Assembly: GCF_009833095.1 (NCBI RefSeq)
Contig: NZ_QRCB01000030.1
Coordinates: 27,712 to 91,711 of the forward strand
DNA length: 64,000 nt
Source of the DNA: Nitrosomonas sp. JL21
Lineage (GTDB): Bacteria > Pseudomonadota > Gammaproteobacteria > Burkholderiales > Nitrosomonadaceae
Direction of reading: 5' to 3'
A program made the position numbers and the translations under genes. Below, one piece after another: positions 28,896 through 38,267 of the stretch. Every line of letters starts with the position of its first letter. The stretch's first letter is position 1. The notes beneath the pieces were generated by a model that did not search any database, had not been told where the DNA came from, and saw only the letters and a list, made by a program, of their open reading frames with translations.

Positions 28896-29453
28896 TCAAG
28901 GAGAGCTTGCTTTTGTGTCGGAATGATGATTGATTTCAACTTTCACTGGCACTGGCCGCAGGATGGTATCGGGTATCGGTGCCATTTTATACAGCTTTTG
29001 CAGGAGTTGAGTTACCTCTTTCTCCGGAGCATCGGTTTGTAAATCCACCACAACCTTAATATCCTCGAATCCGGGAGAGCCAGGTTCGACTGCAAAAGCT
29101 GCGCGAAAATTAACGCGCCCTGAAACGCTCAGACGCAGGTATTCGACGTTAATCGAAGCTGCTGATAGCCCGGCAATATAAGTAGCTACCAGGCATGAAC
29201 CAACGGCAGTCAACAGCAAATCTTCCGGAGTGATTCCCATCCCTTCGCCGCCAAAATGATGAGGTTCATCAGCAAGCACCACTTGACCATCGGTGACATG
29301 CATGGTGGCATGGAATCCGCTATCCCATGCCACCGTGGTTCGAAACTCGGGCTTTGCGGTATCACCTGTAATGTCATTTCTGACGAGATTCAATATCGCT
29401 TGTGCTCGTTTTGGATCAATTCCATTGACGATGTCATTGTTTGAATGAGTCAT
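28896..29453 (-). CDS. OsmC family (Ohr/OsmC-like) peroxiredoxin-fold protein
   Basis: A 185-residue OsmC-fold protein. The characteristic LTAVGSCLVATYIAGLSAA segment (residues ~80-98) contains one Cys in the active-site helix. Ohr/OsmC enzymes reduce organic hydroperoxides with a Cys pair; I see only the helix Cys, so this could be a non-peroxidase member of the YhfA-like group. AGGAG lies eight bases before the ATG at 29453. It reads toward the monooxygenase unit, 120 bases upstream of it. Confidence 0.8.
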   Translation of the reverse strand: MTHSNNDIVNGIDPKRAQAILNLVRNDITGDTAKPEFRTTVAWDSGFHATMHVTDGQVVLADEPHHFGGEGMGITPEDLLLTAVGSCLVATYIAGLSAASINVEYLRLSVSGRVNFRAAFAVEPGSPGFEDIKVVVDLQTDAPEKEVTQLLQKLYKMAPIPDTILRPVPVKVEINHHSDTKASSP

Positions 29454-29929
29454 CACTGAGTCTCCTAATAAAGGTCTGCATGAGCACCGAGTGCAAATGT
29501 CTTCGAATGATTTTTAGCATTTTATCCAAGGGCTCATGAAAAGTAAACCGATCGTTCTCGTTAATAAACTCTGATTGACGCGATTGAATCACTTCCGGTA
29601 AACGAATGTTGCGCGCTGAATAGTGCGCATCATCAGCTTCGGTAGTAGGGTATTTAAAGAGCCAGAGTCACAATAAGCTGTGTGGTATCGAAGAGATTAA
29701 CCATCTGCATAAAAATGTTGCCATCTTTTTTGATGGTTTGCAGTGTTTCACTGAAATTGTTACTAGATTTTGCAGCGTCATGGGTTCGATTGAGCTTGAA
29801 AAGCTTTTGTTTTGATTGAAACTGGCGCAAAAATTGGATGATAGCGAATTCATCCACAAAAAATTCTTGAAAAAGATCTGTCCTGTGGATGGATACGAGG
29901 GGAGGAAGCTTAAGTCAGATGTGAACGAA
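29454..29929. other. Intergenic region, ~475 bases
   Basis: Spacer between osmC and the IS256 relic. Frames here have no ribosome-binding sites and no recognised similarity. The right part may hold further decayed sequence belonging to the mobile element. Confidence 0.4.
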
Positions 29930-30290
29930 AAGCTGTTGCCAAATGCTGGCCTCAGACCGATCAACAACGTTGTTGGGTGCATAAAACCGCCAATGTATTG
30001 GAAAAACTTCCCAAAGCCATGCAGCTCAAGGTCAAAGCAGCATTGCACAATATCTGGCAAGAAGAAACACGTGAAAAAGCTTATGAAGTATTTGAACTGT
30101 ATAGCGCGTTTCAATCCGACATATCCAAAAGCCATGGAATGCCTGGCTAAAGATAAAGCTTCCATGCCGGCTTTCTACGATTATCCTGCCGAGAACTGGC
30201 AGCACATCAGAACGACTAATCCGGTTGAATCTGTATTTGTCACTGTCAGGTTGAGAACAGCCAAAACCAAGAGGTTAGCAATCTTTTGAA
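29930..30290 (+). pseudogene. IS256-family transposase relic (C-terminal part, frameshifted)
   Basis: Recognisable IS256-type transposase segments lie in two frames. From ~29962: QQRCWVHKTANVLEKLPKAM, then KAALHNIWQEETREKAYEVF. From ~30133 in another frame: MECLAKDKASMPAFYDYPAE, then NWQHIRTTNPVESVFVTVRL. A frameshift near 30115-30125 joins them, and the N-terminal half and C-terminal end are missing. The order matches the transposase C-terminal region around its catalytic Glu. No terminal inverted repeats or target duplication can be matched, so the element is long dead. Confidence 0.85.
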
Positions 30291-30360
30291 AAATTTTTAA
30301 TCCTCACTCCTTGGGGCGAAGTCTGGTTGAAAACTGGCAATCTGAAGAGCGCTTTTAATA

Positions 30361-30389
30361 CCTCGCTGCTTGCGGCAGGGTGCTTTATT
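30361..30389 (+). repeat. Palindromic REP-like repeat, copy 1
   Basis: CCTCGCTGCTTGCGGCAGGG followed by TGCTTTATT. The copy at 63914-63942 reads CCCCGCTGCTTGCGGCGGGG with the same TGCTTTATT tail. The two differences fall on paired stem positions (C-G replaced by T-A), so the hairpin is conserved. This copy lies directly after the IS256 relic. Confidence 0.75.
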
Positions 30390-30652
30390 AATATTGTGAC
30401 ATTTTTTCCTGGCACATCCTACCCGGGTATATCTACCCTTTACTTAATTATGTCAGCTTCAACTTTCGAAAAACTTCTTGAACTTCATTTTGCAATATGT
30501 CTTTTTTTGTTCGGTACGTATTAAAAAAAGCGTTTGTTCAAACTGAAATTACTCTATGATCTTGAGATGAGTTGTATAAAAGTGCATATATGAGTCATGC
30601 TTATTTTTTGAGCAACGTTTACAACTCAATTTATCGATAGGAGTTTGCGAAC

Positions 30653-32579
30653 ATGGCGACAACAATTTTTAATTTATCCAGTTTGGATGGAAGCAACGGT
30701 TTTCAATTAAATGGTTTTGGTGGAACTATTATTTCAGTCAGCAGCGTCGGAGATTTCAATGGTGACGGTTTTGATGACGTCATTTGTCGGCAATTCCGAT
30801 AGTAGTCACGGTCTCTCGGGCGCTGGTTACGTGGTGTTTGGTAAAGCATCGGGTTTTGATGCCAACCTGAACGTATCTAAGCTTAACGGCAGCAACGGTT
30901 TTTCGTTGCTTGGCGAGAGCGCGCAATATGGTTCTCCAGGTTTTTGGGTGAGCAGTGCAGGAGATGTAAACGGCGATGGTTTTGACGATGTGATTGCCGG
31001 AGCTAGTGGCGCAAGTCCAGACGGCATAGTTTCCGGTTCGAGTTATGTGATATTTGGTAGAGCTGGGGGTTTCAGTGCCATGTTGGATTTATCCAATCTA
31101 GATGGTAGCAATGGGTTCCGTTTGGACGGTATGACAAAGTGGGATGAATCAGGAAAGTCAGTCAGCGGTTCCGGCGATATTAATAATGACGGCTTTGATG
31201 ACATTATTATTGGTGCTCCATCAAACTCCCACGGCGATAATCTTGGGTCGAGTTATGTGGTCTTTGGTAAGGCTTCCAGTTTTAATGCCAAGATAAATTT
31301 AGCAAGTCTTGACGGTAGTAACGGTTTTCGTATGGATGCAGTGAAAGCAGGTGATGATTTTGGAAGTTCGATCAGCAACGCCGGAGATATCAATGAGGAT
31401 GGTTTTGACGATGTGATTATCGGCACTTCTCAACTTTACACGCGCGAAGGCATAAGCTACGTAGTGTTTGGTAAGGCTGCCGGTTTTGATGCTGCGCTTG
31501 ATCTTTCTAATTTGGATGGCAAAAATGGTTTCCGTCTTGATGGAGAATTTGCTGGTACAGGCAGGTCGGTTAGCAATGCGGGAGATGTTAATGGCGATGG
31601 CTTTGATGATTTGATCGTGGGTACTTTTGGGTTCAGTTATGTGGTGTTTGGCAAAGCTTCAGGTTTTGATGCTACATTTGATCTTTCGAAACTCAATGGT
31701 AACAATGGGTTCCGTTTGGCTGGTGCGGATTTTGATGTAGCGGGTGTTTCTGTGAGCAGTGCAGGGGATTTCAATGGCGACGGGTTAGATGATTTGATTA
31801 TAGGAGCACCCAATGCTTACCAGTATGGTGTGACCACTCCAGCAGGTTCCAGTTATGTAGTGTTTGGCAAGAAGTCCGGTTTTACGGCCTCAATAAATTT
31901 GTCCGAATTAGACAAAGATAGTGGTTTTCGACTCTCTGGGGTGACAGGCTACGATTATTCGGGGAGTACGGTAAGTGATGCTGGAGATGTCAATGGCGAC
32001 GGATTTGATGATTTAATCATTGGTGCAATGGGAATCACAAGCGGCTATATAGTATTTGGACGAAGCAGTTTTATCGATGATAATCTGATAGTGGGTACTC
32101 CGGGTGACGATGTCCTTCGAGGCACTCCAATAGCAGAGACTTTTGAATCTGGTGACGGCAATGATGTATTGATTGGTCGAGGCGGCGCGGATGTGTTTCA
32201 TGGTGGAGCCGGGGTTGATCAGATCAAAGTGCCTGACCTCAATTTTGCATCCATCGACGGTGGAACGGGGAATGATATTCTGCATCTGGACGGCAAGGAT
32301 CTGCATCTGGATTTAGAGAGCATCGGTGACAAAATTCAGGGTATAGAAACCATCTGTCTGTATGGCCGGGGCGACAATACGCTGACTTTGGCAGCCGATA
32401 GCGTGATCAACTTATCCGATACTTCTAATACTCTGACATTAAACGGCAATGCTGGGGATCTCGGAATAGTGCAAGATGAAGGCTGGGTTGACGGAGGAAT
32501 AAAAGGTTTTTATCACTCTTATACGAATGATGATGCTGTACTGTTGGTAGGGGCAAATCTGGCGATTCATTTTGCGTGA
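30653..32579 (+). CDS. FG-GAP repeat protein with RTX-like C-terminus, frameshifted near residue 44
   Basis: Intended product ~641 residues. The gene starts at ATG 30653 (AGGAG nine bases upstream) and the first frame stops at 30802; the rest continues in another frame to 32579. Removing one T from the TTT run at 30783-30785 restores a perfect repeat (DDVIVG), so this is a one-base insertion or a read error. Seven FG-GAP units of the (V/F)NGDGFDDxIxG type alternate with LSNLDGSNGFRLDG-type segments, suggesting a beta-propeller that binds calcium. The C-terminus has RTX-like nonapeptides (GTPGDDVLRG, SGDGNDVLIGRGGADVFHGG, GGTGNDILH). No signal peptide, as expected for type I secretion. No transporter genes are adjacent. 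Confidence 0.82.
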
Positions 32580-33028
32580 TTAAATCAATACATGTCATTT
32601 CGATACGAAAGAAACTCTATGGGGGAGTCAAAAATATTTTTTTACGTTCGAAATGACATCATTAAAAATGCTTCTGTCCAGATATTTCATCCTTCTACGC
32701 TTAAGGCTCGGCTTGTGGTGTTAAATAGAGGTTAGTAATTCAACGATCTATTGAAAAATATGGTTTTATGCCAAGGCCGATTTACATAGAAAAGGTTTGG
32801 GTATGTGCTTAAAGTAGAGCCTTGCCGTGCACGAACCTTATCAATGCGTTTGTTGCCTTGCATTGATTTTTTGCTAGACCTCGAAAAGTGAAGACTGTTT
32901 TATTATCTATTCAACGTATATCAGAGGTTTTTCAACAGACCGTCTGAATTACTACATTTTAGTATAATCGGCCCTGAACCATGTTGTTTCTCCTTAATAT
33001 GAATACACCTCGATTGATATCGATATCG
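32580..33028. other. Intergenic region, ~450 bases
   Basis: AT-rich spacer between the FG-GAP gene and a convergent pair of small genes. No hairpin followed by a T-run, no gene and no clear repeat could be supported. Confidence 0.4.
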
Positions 33029-33184
33029 TTACCTGGGCAGGTTTTCTGGCGGAACAAAGGAGGGTCTTTCTTTTTTCATAAAATCCATTACTGCCATGAG
33101 ATATCGTTTGGTGCGCATTTTTTTTCTTATTTTCGGACTCGTGATTGCGGTATCGTTGGTTTTTGTGTTTTTTAATTTTGACAT
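33029..33184 (-). CDS. Hypothetical basic 51-residue protein
   Basis: A small Lys/Arg-rich protein, MSKLKNTKTNDTAITSPKIR followed by KKMRTKRYLMAVMDFMKKER and a short PSFVPPENLPR tail. AAGGGA precedes the ATG at 33184. It starts 13 bases after the stop of the 67-residue gene at 33198, so the pair forms a small operon. No family recognised; strong basic charge suggests nucleic-acid or membrane-surface binding, which is only a guess. Confidence 0.45.
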   Translation of the reverse strand: MSKLKNTKTNDTAITSPKIRKKMRTKRYLMAVMDFMKKERPSFVPPENLPR

Positions 33185-33197
33185 TTTTTTTCCCTTA

Positions 33198-33401
33198 TCA
33201 TTGTTTATCCCATATGTCATTCACCACTTCTACTTCATACCGCGCTGTTCTGGTGGGATCGACGACGCCTTCATCAATTGCATTTTCCCATGCCTCCTTA
33301 CAATAATCCTTGGAAGAGACACCCAGTATTTCTAATACAATCGGATACTCTGCAATGATGCGGCCCGAATTCTTATCACTGATCTGAACTTTTTTTAACA
33401 T
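33198..33401 (-). CDS. Hypothetical acidic 67-residue protein
   Basis: A small protein, MLKKVQISDKNSGRIIAEYP through EAWENAIDEGVVDPTRTARY to a WDKQ end. A strong GGAGG lies seven bases before the ATG at 33401, seven codons inside the longest frame. It is acidic and is followed by a basic 51-residue partner, a charge pairing seen in small two-gene units. No toxin, antitoxin or immunity family is recognised. Confidence 0.55.
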   Translation of the reverse strand: MLKKVQISDKNSGRIIAEYPIVLEILGVSSKDYCKEAWENAIDEGVVDPTRTARYEVEVVNDIWDKQ

Positions 33402-33576
33402 TGTTTCCTCCGCTGCATTCACCTTGATAATTCGCGTTAAAAATAATTATTTTGGAATGGCGTGTATCATTCGTCGGTACGGTTTCACACAAAGGCGATT
33501 CGGAGAGCGGTGACCTTTCCCTCTGAAATTTCATTATTAAATGCTTAGAGATGTTCAGCTCTCAATGATGGCCTGA

Positions 33577-34833
33577 CTATTGTAAATTCCTCAAAATTTC
33601 CGCGCCGATATTCAAGTCGCTTGCTTCGCACGTATGAGCCTGACCGATGTCATCAATCAGTGGCAGACTGATTCTATTGCCGCACTCTCTGAAAGGAACC
33701 TCAATGGCGACCGATTTTTGTTGAAGAGGAAGGCTTCCGGTCAGCGTTGAGAGGTTTTGAGAAACCTCCGTCACGATGCCATCTCCTGAGTCGAAATCGA
33801 TGAAGCTGGATAAAGTCGGTTGTCCAGTACCGATGATCGAAACATAAGAAACATTCGCTGGCAAGGGATGTGTATTCAGATCATTAAGAACAGCTAACGC
33901 TGTGCTATTGGGTTGCAAATCCTGAATCTCTGCACTGTCATTGTCGATTCCGGGCGCCAGCAGGTCACAAATTCCGACATCATCGATGAGGTTGAAGAGG
34001 TCGAAACGGGTATGACAGGCTTCCGCCCAGTAACTGCCTTGGTGCGGGGTACCGATGGTAATGAGTTTAATGACATCATCGCGATAGGAGAGTGGAGTCG
34101 TTGCTTCGGGTGTCCGGGCTATTCCCTGCAAGTATGCCCTGGCGGCTAAACCACCTGAGCTATGACCGATCAGCAGAACCTTGGTTGTTCCGGGATTGGC
34201 CGTTAACACTGCCTGTATAATGGCGGCCAGTTCGCCGCCCAGAAGATCCAGTGATAGTCCTTGATTATTGGAGAAATTGAGCGTGTAAAAATTTCCGCTG
34301 CCGCCGGTGCATTGGACAGCTTGGGTTGAATTTGACGGGCAGCTGAAATTAACTGTTTTCGTGGCGGGATCATAAGCGGGGATGCCGCCATATACCCAGC
34401 CACCATTCGCTGTTAAATAATCTCTGTAGGCGATCCAGGTATCCGACGAGGATGCCAAACCATGGATGAATATGACAGGGTAGGGCTTGGCCCCACATCC
34501 TGCTTCTTTCAAGAAAGTGGAAAATTCTCCCATATCTATCGGTACAGTCTGGTTGGGTCCCTGGTAATAGACATGATTGTCGGTACTGGAGACACCCACA
34601 TAAGCGTTGGTAGCAGGGTAATAGCGATAAAGATAAGGGGACGAAAGTTGTAAGCCCATCACAGCCGGTGAAAACAACTGTGGATAAAATGTTTGGGCCC
34701 AGTTGAGCAGGCACTCGGTATCGGTTGACGCTGTTGTATCGTTTTGCGTGAGCGATTGAGCTTTGGCAGTTGTGCCATAGATCGTGATGAGAAGTAGGAT
34801 TCCAAATATATATAAAATATTCTTTTTATTCAT
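33577..34833 (-). CDS. Secreted alpha/beta-hydrolase (triacylglycerol lipase-like)
   Basis: A 418-residue exported protein. Signal peptide residues 1-25 (ILYIFGILLLITIYGTTAKA). Residues ~40-110 hold a segment common in secreted betaproteobacterial proteins (LLNWAQTFYPQLFSPA, YLYRYYPATNAYVGVSS). The catalytic domain begins at ~118 with PVIFIHGLASSSDTW (oxyanion region) and has the nucleophile elbow GHSSGG at ~225. Later GDGIVTEVSQ supplies the acid residue and a His near the C-terminus (QAHTCE) completes a triad. Several Cys suggest disulfides. AGGAATAAC precedes the ATG. Substrate is unknown; esterase, lipase or polyester hydrolase are possible. Confidence 0.82.
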   Translation of the reverse strand: MNKKNILYIFGILLLITIYGTTAKAQSLTQNDTTASTDTECLLNWAQTFYPQLFSPAVMGLQLSSPYLYRYYPATNAYVGVSSTDNHVYYQGPNQTVPIDMGEFSTFLKEAGCGAKPYPVIFIHGLASSSDTWIAYRDYLTANGGWVYGGIPAYDPATKTVNFSCPSNSTQAVQCTGGSGNFYTLNFSNNQGLSLDLLGGELAAIIQAVLTANPGTTKVLLIGHSSGGLAARAYLQGIARTPEATTPLSYRDDVIKLITIGTPHQGSYWAEACHTRFDLFNLIDDVGICDLLAPGIDNDSAEIQDLQPNSTALAVLNDLNTHPLPANVSYVSIIGTGQPTLSSFIDFDSGDGIVTEVSQNLSTLTGSLPLQQKSVAIEVPFRECGNRISLPLIDDIGQAHTCEASDLNIGAEILRNLQ

Positions 34834-35209
34834 GTTATTCCTGATAAAAAACCCTGCCGATTATTAGTAATCGATCGCTTATCTTTTTCCTACATTTTGT
34901 ACCTTGATTCCGATGAATCGGTCTGTACGGTAGCTCACACAACCTTGCTAATCGTGATTCAGTGTGCAAGCTGAATATTTGAATTCCTTGGATCTGAAGA
35001 ATCGTGTTGCTTACTGACGAAGTGTTTCCTGATATGATAATGATAAGTTGGTAAGCTTTTATTTTTTTATCAAAAAATTCAAGTTACTTACTAATGAGTC
35101 CAGAAATTAACCAATCAAATAAACTATTGTTGGGTTACTGTGTCTGTGGATTTGTAATGCAGATATGTTCTGCCGAGCAATATGTTTTTTAACCAGGGTA
35201 ATGAGAGGT
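34834..35209. other. Intergenic region, ~375 bases
   Basis: Divergent spacer between the lipase-like gene and sppA, AT-rich. It should hold both promoters; no site is clear enough to name, and no small gene is supported. Confidence 0.4.
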
Positions 35210-36154
35210 ATGAACGAATCAGAATTTAAAAAAGAGAATTGGGAAAGAGAATTGCTGGAAAATCTGGCGCTCGCCTCTTTAAAGGAACAACGTCGAACCC
35301 GGCTATGGGGAATTTTCTTCAAGTCTTTGACCTTTTTATATTTGTTTGCGCTGTTATTTGCGGCAACAGATTGGATCGATGAAGGAAAAGTACGGATTGC
35401 AGAAAAACACACCGCATTGATCGATGTACGAGGAGTCATCGTGCCCGATAGCGCCAGTAGCGCCGATAAAATCAATAGCAGTTTGCAATCGGCCTTTAAG
35501 GATAAAAATACTAAAGGGGTCATTTTGAGGATTAACAGTCCTGGCGGAAGCCCTGTTCAGGCCGGTTATATCAATGATGAAATAAAAAGGTTGCGAGCCA
35601 AGCATCCCGATATTCCTATCTATGCTGTCATTGGAGATGTATGTGCTTCCGGCGGCTATTATGTGGCTGTTGCGACTGATAAAATTTTTGTCGACAAAGC
35701 CAGTTTGGTGGGTTCCATCGGGGTACTAATGGATGGATTTGGTTTTGCTGGGACCATAGAAAAATTGGGCATCGAAAGGCGCTTGCTTACTGCAGGTGAG
35801 AATAAAGGTTTCCTGGATCCGTTTACACCGTTAGATCCAGTTCAGAAAGAACATGCCAAGACCTTGCTGAAAGAGATTCATGAGCAATTCATTACTGTTG
35901 TGCAACAAGGCAGAGGAACGCGACTGAAGGATGATCCGAAAATTTTCAGCGGGATCGTATGGACTGGGCAAAAAAGTATCGACTTGGGTCTTGCGGATGA
36001 GATGGGCGATGCTGAATATGTGGCACGTGAAATCGTAAAAGCAGAAACACTAATTGATTTTACTCCGAGAGAGGGGTTTTCAGATTTATTTGCAAAGCGG
36101 CTGGGTAAAGTTGCAATGGAGTTTCTGGCTCAAAGCGAACTCATGCTGAGGTAG
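35210..36154 (+). CDS. sppA: Signal peptide peptidase SppA (short, single-domain type)
   Basis: A ~314-residue inner-membrane serine protease that degrades cleaved signal peptides. One membrane anchor (FFKSLTFLYLFALLFAA, residues ~33-49) precedes a periplasmic ClpP-like S49 domain: GVILRINSPGGSPVQAGYI, DVCASGGYYVAVATDKIF with the nucleophile Ser, and SLVGSIGVLMDGFGF; a Lys acts as base in the family. Length fits the short type, not the duplicated E. coli form. The start is uncertain between ATG 35201 and 35210; both have weak ribosome-binding sites. Confidence 0.88.
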   Translation: MNESEFKKENWERELLENLALASLKEQRRTRLWGIFFKSLTFLYLFALLFAATDWIDEGKVRIAEKHTALIDVRGVIVPDSASSADKINSSLQSAFKDKNTKGVILRINSPGGSPVQAGYINDEIKRLRAKHPDIPIYAVIGDVCASGGYYVAVATDKIFVDKASLVGSIGVLMDGFGFAGTIEKLGIERRLLTAGENKGFLDPFTPLDPVQKEHAKTLLKEIHEQFITVVQQGRGTRLKDDPKIFSGIVWTGQKSIDLGLADEMGDAEYVAREIVKAETLIDFTPREGFSDLFAKRLGKVAMEFLAQSELMLR

Positions 36155-36291
36155 ATGCTTATTGAGATTGGATGATCATTCGAGTCATTGAAATCGACTT
36201 CAACTCATGAAGTGATCATAAAAATTTTCAAGGAATTACATCCTTATTCCACATTACATACCGGGCACAGTAGTTTTTTCGGAGTTTCAGT

Positions 36292-36364
36292 GAAGGAAGC
36301 TCTGATTAATTAGGTGCCCGAGCGCATTACTTCATCTCGTTCGCCAAATTAATCAGCTTTCCTT
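36292..36364. repeat. 73-base palindromic element (MITE-like), copy 3 of the dispersed repeat
   Basis: The left end, AAGGAAGCTCTGATTAATT, and the right end, AATTAATCAGCTTTCCTT, are near-perfect inverted repeats around a ~35-base centre containing CTTCATCTCGTTCGCC. The right half matches the repeat near 24356-24393. It carries no gene and sits 10 bases beyond the end of the small lipoprotein gene at 36374. Confidence 0.7.
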
Positions 36365-36373
36365 AACTATCAG

Positions 36374-36532
36374 TTACTTTGATTCGGAATTTCCAGCAGG
36401 TTCAGAATCTCTTGGTCCGTATGCAGAGGGAGGTGGTTTGTCCATCGGATAGCCGTCTAGACTTTTCTTTCCTTCGCATGCGCTTAATCCTAACATCGCG
36501 AGAGCCGCTAACATAATTGAAATTTTTAACAT
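36374..36532 (-). CDS. Small lipoprotein, 52 residues
   Basis: A short lipoprotein, MLKISIMLAALAMLGLSACE, with lipobox LSAC (Cys at residue 19), then a mature part of about 33 residues rich in Pro, Ser and Gly (YPMDKPPPSAYGPRD). AGGAG lies six bases before the ATG at 36532. Similar tiny lipoproteins occur at 36768-36887 and 43478-43696. Function unknown; entericidin-like or envelope-stress roles are possible but unsupported. Confidence 0.7.
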   Translation of the reverse strand: MLKISIMLAALAMLGLSACEGKKSLDGYPMDKPPPSAYGPRDSEPAGNSESK

Positions 36533-36698
36533 TTAATCTCCTCTGTTTCAGGTGGTTAATACTTGATCATCGCCCTTAAAAGCTCTTAGAGTGCCTTTGA
36601 TTATACAGACTTGAGATAAATAATTAAATTTTTCTGAGGTACATACTTTCATCTACTTGATATTGAAGGTATGTAATGGAATTGAAAGGTATTAATAT

Positions 36699-36727
36699 AA
36701 ACAGCCGTCCATCAAGGGCGGCTGTTT
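36699..36727. terminator. Hairpin terminator, probably for the lipoprotein gene at 36768
   Basis: Perfect 9-bp stem AAACAGCCG / CGGCTGTTT with an 11-base loop that can extend the stem. It lies 40 bases after the stop of the minus-strand lipoprotein gene. A/T flanks on both sides allow function in either direction. Confidence 0.75.
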
Positions 36728-36767
36728 CCTAATTGATAGGTTATGACGTTCTTAAGTAGATTTATCA

Positions 36768-36887
36768 TTATTTTGGTGAGCTATCACGTTCATCCATAAA
36801 ACTGGGTGGGTATTGGCCAGGTTTGGGTTCACCACATCCGGTAAGAAAGGCTGCTAAAAGAGCAGCCAGTATGATCGAGTATTTCAT
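36768..36887 (-). CDS. Small lipoprotein, 39 residues
   Basis: A tiny lipoprotein, MKYSIILAALLAAFLTGCGE, with lipobox LTGC (Cys at residue 18), leaving only ~22 mature residues (PKPGQYPPSFMDERDSSPK). AAAGGAG precedes the ATG at 36887 with good spacing, and a strong terminator follows the stop, which together support a real gene despite the size. The leader resembles that of the lipoprotein at 43478 (MKYTLLAAS). Confidence 0.68.
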   Translation of the reverse strand: MKYSIILAALLAAFLTGCGEPKPGQYPPSFMDERDSSPK

Positions 36888-37039
36888 TTTTATCTCCTTT
36901 AACGATTTAAAAAAGTTTTAATGAAACTAAATTATGTTAATAAACTTATGGCCCATTCAAAAAATAGAAAGACCACACTCTTAATACCAGAATATGCGTA
37001 TGCTGTCCAGGAAAAAACAAAAAAATTGTTTTTTTAAAA

Positions 37040-38188
37040 CTATTTAGAAGTCATTTTAATGTTGAGATATCCACTAACATACCAATTGTAAAGTATTCTT
37101 TTTGATTCCTCGCACATATCAAAAAAAACAGGAAGCTCGTGATCGTCTGCGAGCTTGACGAGCTCTTTATAGCAAATTGGATTAACTTCGTAGCTTTCGC
37201 CATTGATATACAGCGTACGATTGCCACTCAGTAGTCTGCTTTTTAAGTTAAGTTGTATGCCATTTTCTTTTGCTTGCTGCAAAAAAATAACTTCTGGCAG
37301 TGGATGACTGGGTTGGTCAAAGAACACATGAGATTTGGGTTCGGAAAGATAAACTCCAAGGAAATTTTCAATATCCTCATGATTCCATTTTAATTTTTCT
37401 AAAATGGCGCTGACTTTCGTGTGGAGTGCTTGACTGATCAATGATGGATGTGACTGCAATTGAAGATCAGGATCAGAATACCATCCCTCTTCGATTTCGA
37501 GATGATCTTGCAGATAAACCAAGAATTGCGTAATGAGCTCTTGATGACTGGGTGCGCGAAAACCAATGGAATAAGTCATGCAGTCCCCTTCCTCAGCGAT
37601 ACCGTTATGAGCATATCGGGGAGGTAAGTACAGCATATCGCCAGGTTCTAATATCCATTCCTGCTCTGGTTGGAAATTCAGTAGAATTTTTAATGGCGCG
37701 TCAGCAATGATTTGTTGATCTTGTTGCGAAGATATTTGCCAGCGCCGCGATCCCATTCCTTGCAATAGAAAGACATCATACGAATCGAAATGCGGCCCAA
37801 CCCCACCGCCGATAGGGGCGTAGCTCACCATTACATCATCTAATCGCGCATGTGGGATGAAGCGGAATTGGGTTAACAGATCTCGGGCGGATGAGAGGAA
37901 ATGGTTAATGTCCTGGACCAATAAAGTCCAATTTTTCTGCGGTAATCGCGCCAATTCAGCCTGTCTGAAAGGCCCGTGTTTGAGATGCCATTTTTTATTT
38001 CTCTGGATCACAAGGCGAGACTGAGCGTCTTCCTGGCAAGCCAATTCTATCAACTCGCCGGGTGATAGTAGGCCAGTAAAATTCGGGAATGCTTGTCGAA
38101 TCAGTAATGGTTGCTTTTGCCAGTAAGTGCGCAGAAAATCCTTGGGCGTTATTCCTGCCAGGGAGAGAGCATGAGGCTGATCAATCAT
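37040..38188 (-). CDS. JmjC/cupin ribosomal oxygenase (RoxA/YcfD-like)
   Basis: A 382-residue 2-oxoglutarate and iron dependent oxygenase. The iron-binding triad is visible as HFD (His133, Asp135) in GGGVGPHFDSYDVFLLQG and His194 in LYLPPRYAHNGIAEEG. E. coli RoxA hydroxylates an arginine of ribosomal protein L16; length and C-terminal winged-helix-like region fit that family. The ATG at 38188 has a weak ribosome-binding site. It stands alone on the minus strand, 79 bases downstream of the msrB stop. Confidence 0.88.
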   Translation of the reverse strand: MIDQPHALSLAGITPKDFLRTYWQKQPLLIRQAFPNFTGLLSPGELIELACQEDAQSRLVIQRNKKWHLKHGPFRQAELARLPQKNWTLLVQDINHFLSSARDLLTQFRFIPHARLDDVMVSYAPIGGGVGPHFDSYDVFLLQGMGSRRWQISSQQDQQIIADAPLKILLNFQPEQEWILEPGDMLYLPPRYAHNGIAEEGDCMTYSIGFRAPSHQELITQFLVYLQDHLEIEEGWYSDPDLQLQSHPSLISQALHTKVSAILEKLKWNHEDIENFLGVYLSEPKSHVFFDQPSHPLPEVIFLQQAKENGIQLNLKSRLLSGNRTLYINGESYEVNPICYKELVKLADDHELPVFFDMCEESKRILYNWYVSGYLNIKMTSK

Positions 38189-38267
38189 AAATATCTAATA
38201 GTTTTAATGTGAAAGGATGGCGCTATCGGAGCTGTCTGCAATAATGAGCTTGAGAACCGATTGCGTA

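Noticed and set aside
32980..33335. Plus-strand frames over 32981-33335
   Set aside because: They oppose two minus-strand small genes that have proper ribosome-binding sites, and are Phe/Leu-rich as expected for the antisense of Lys/Glu codons.
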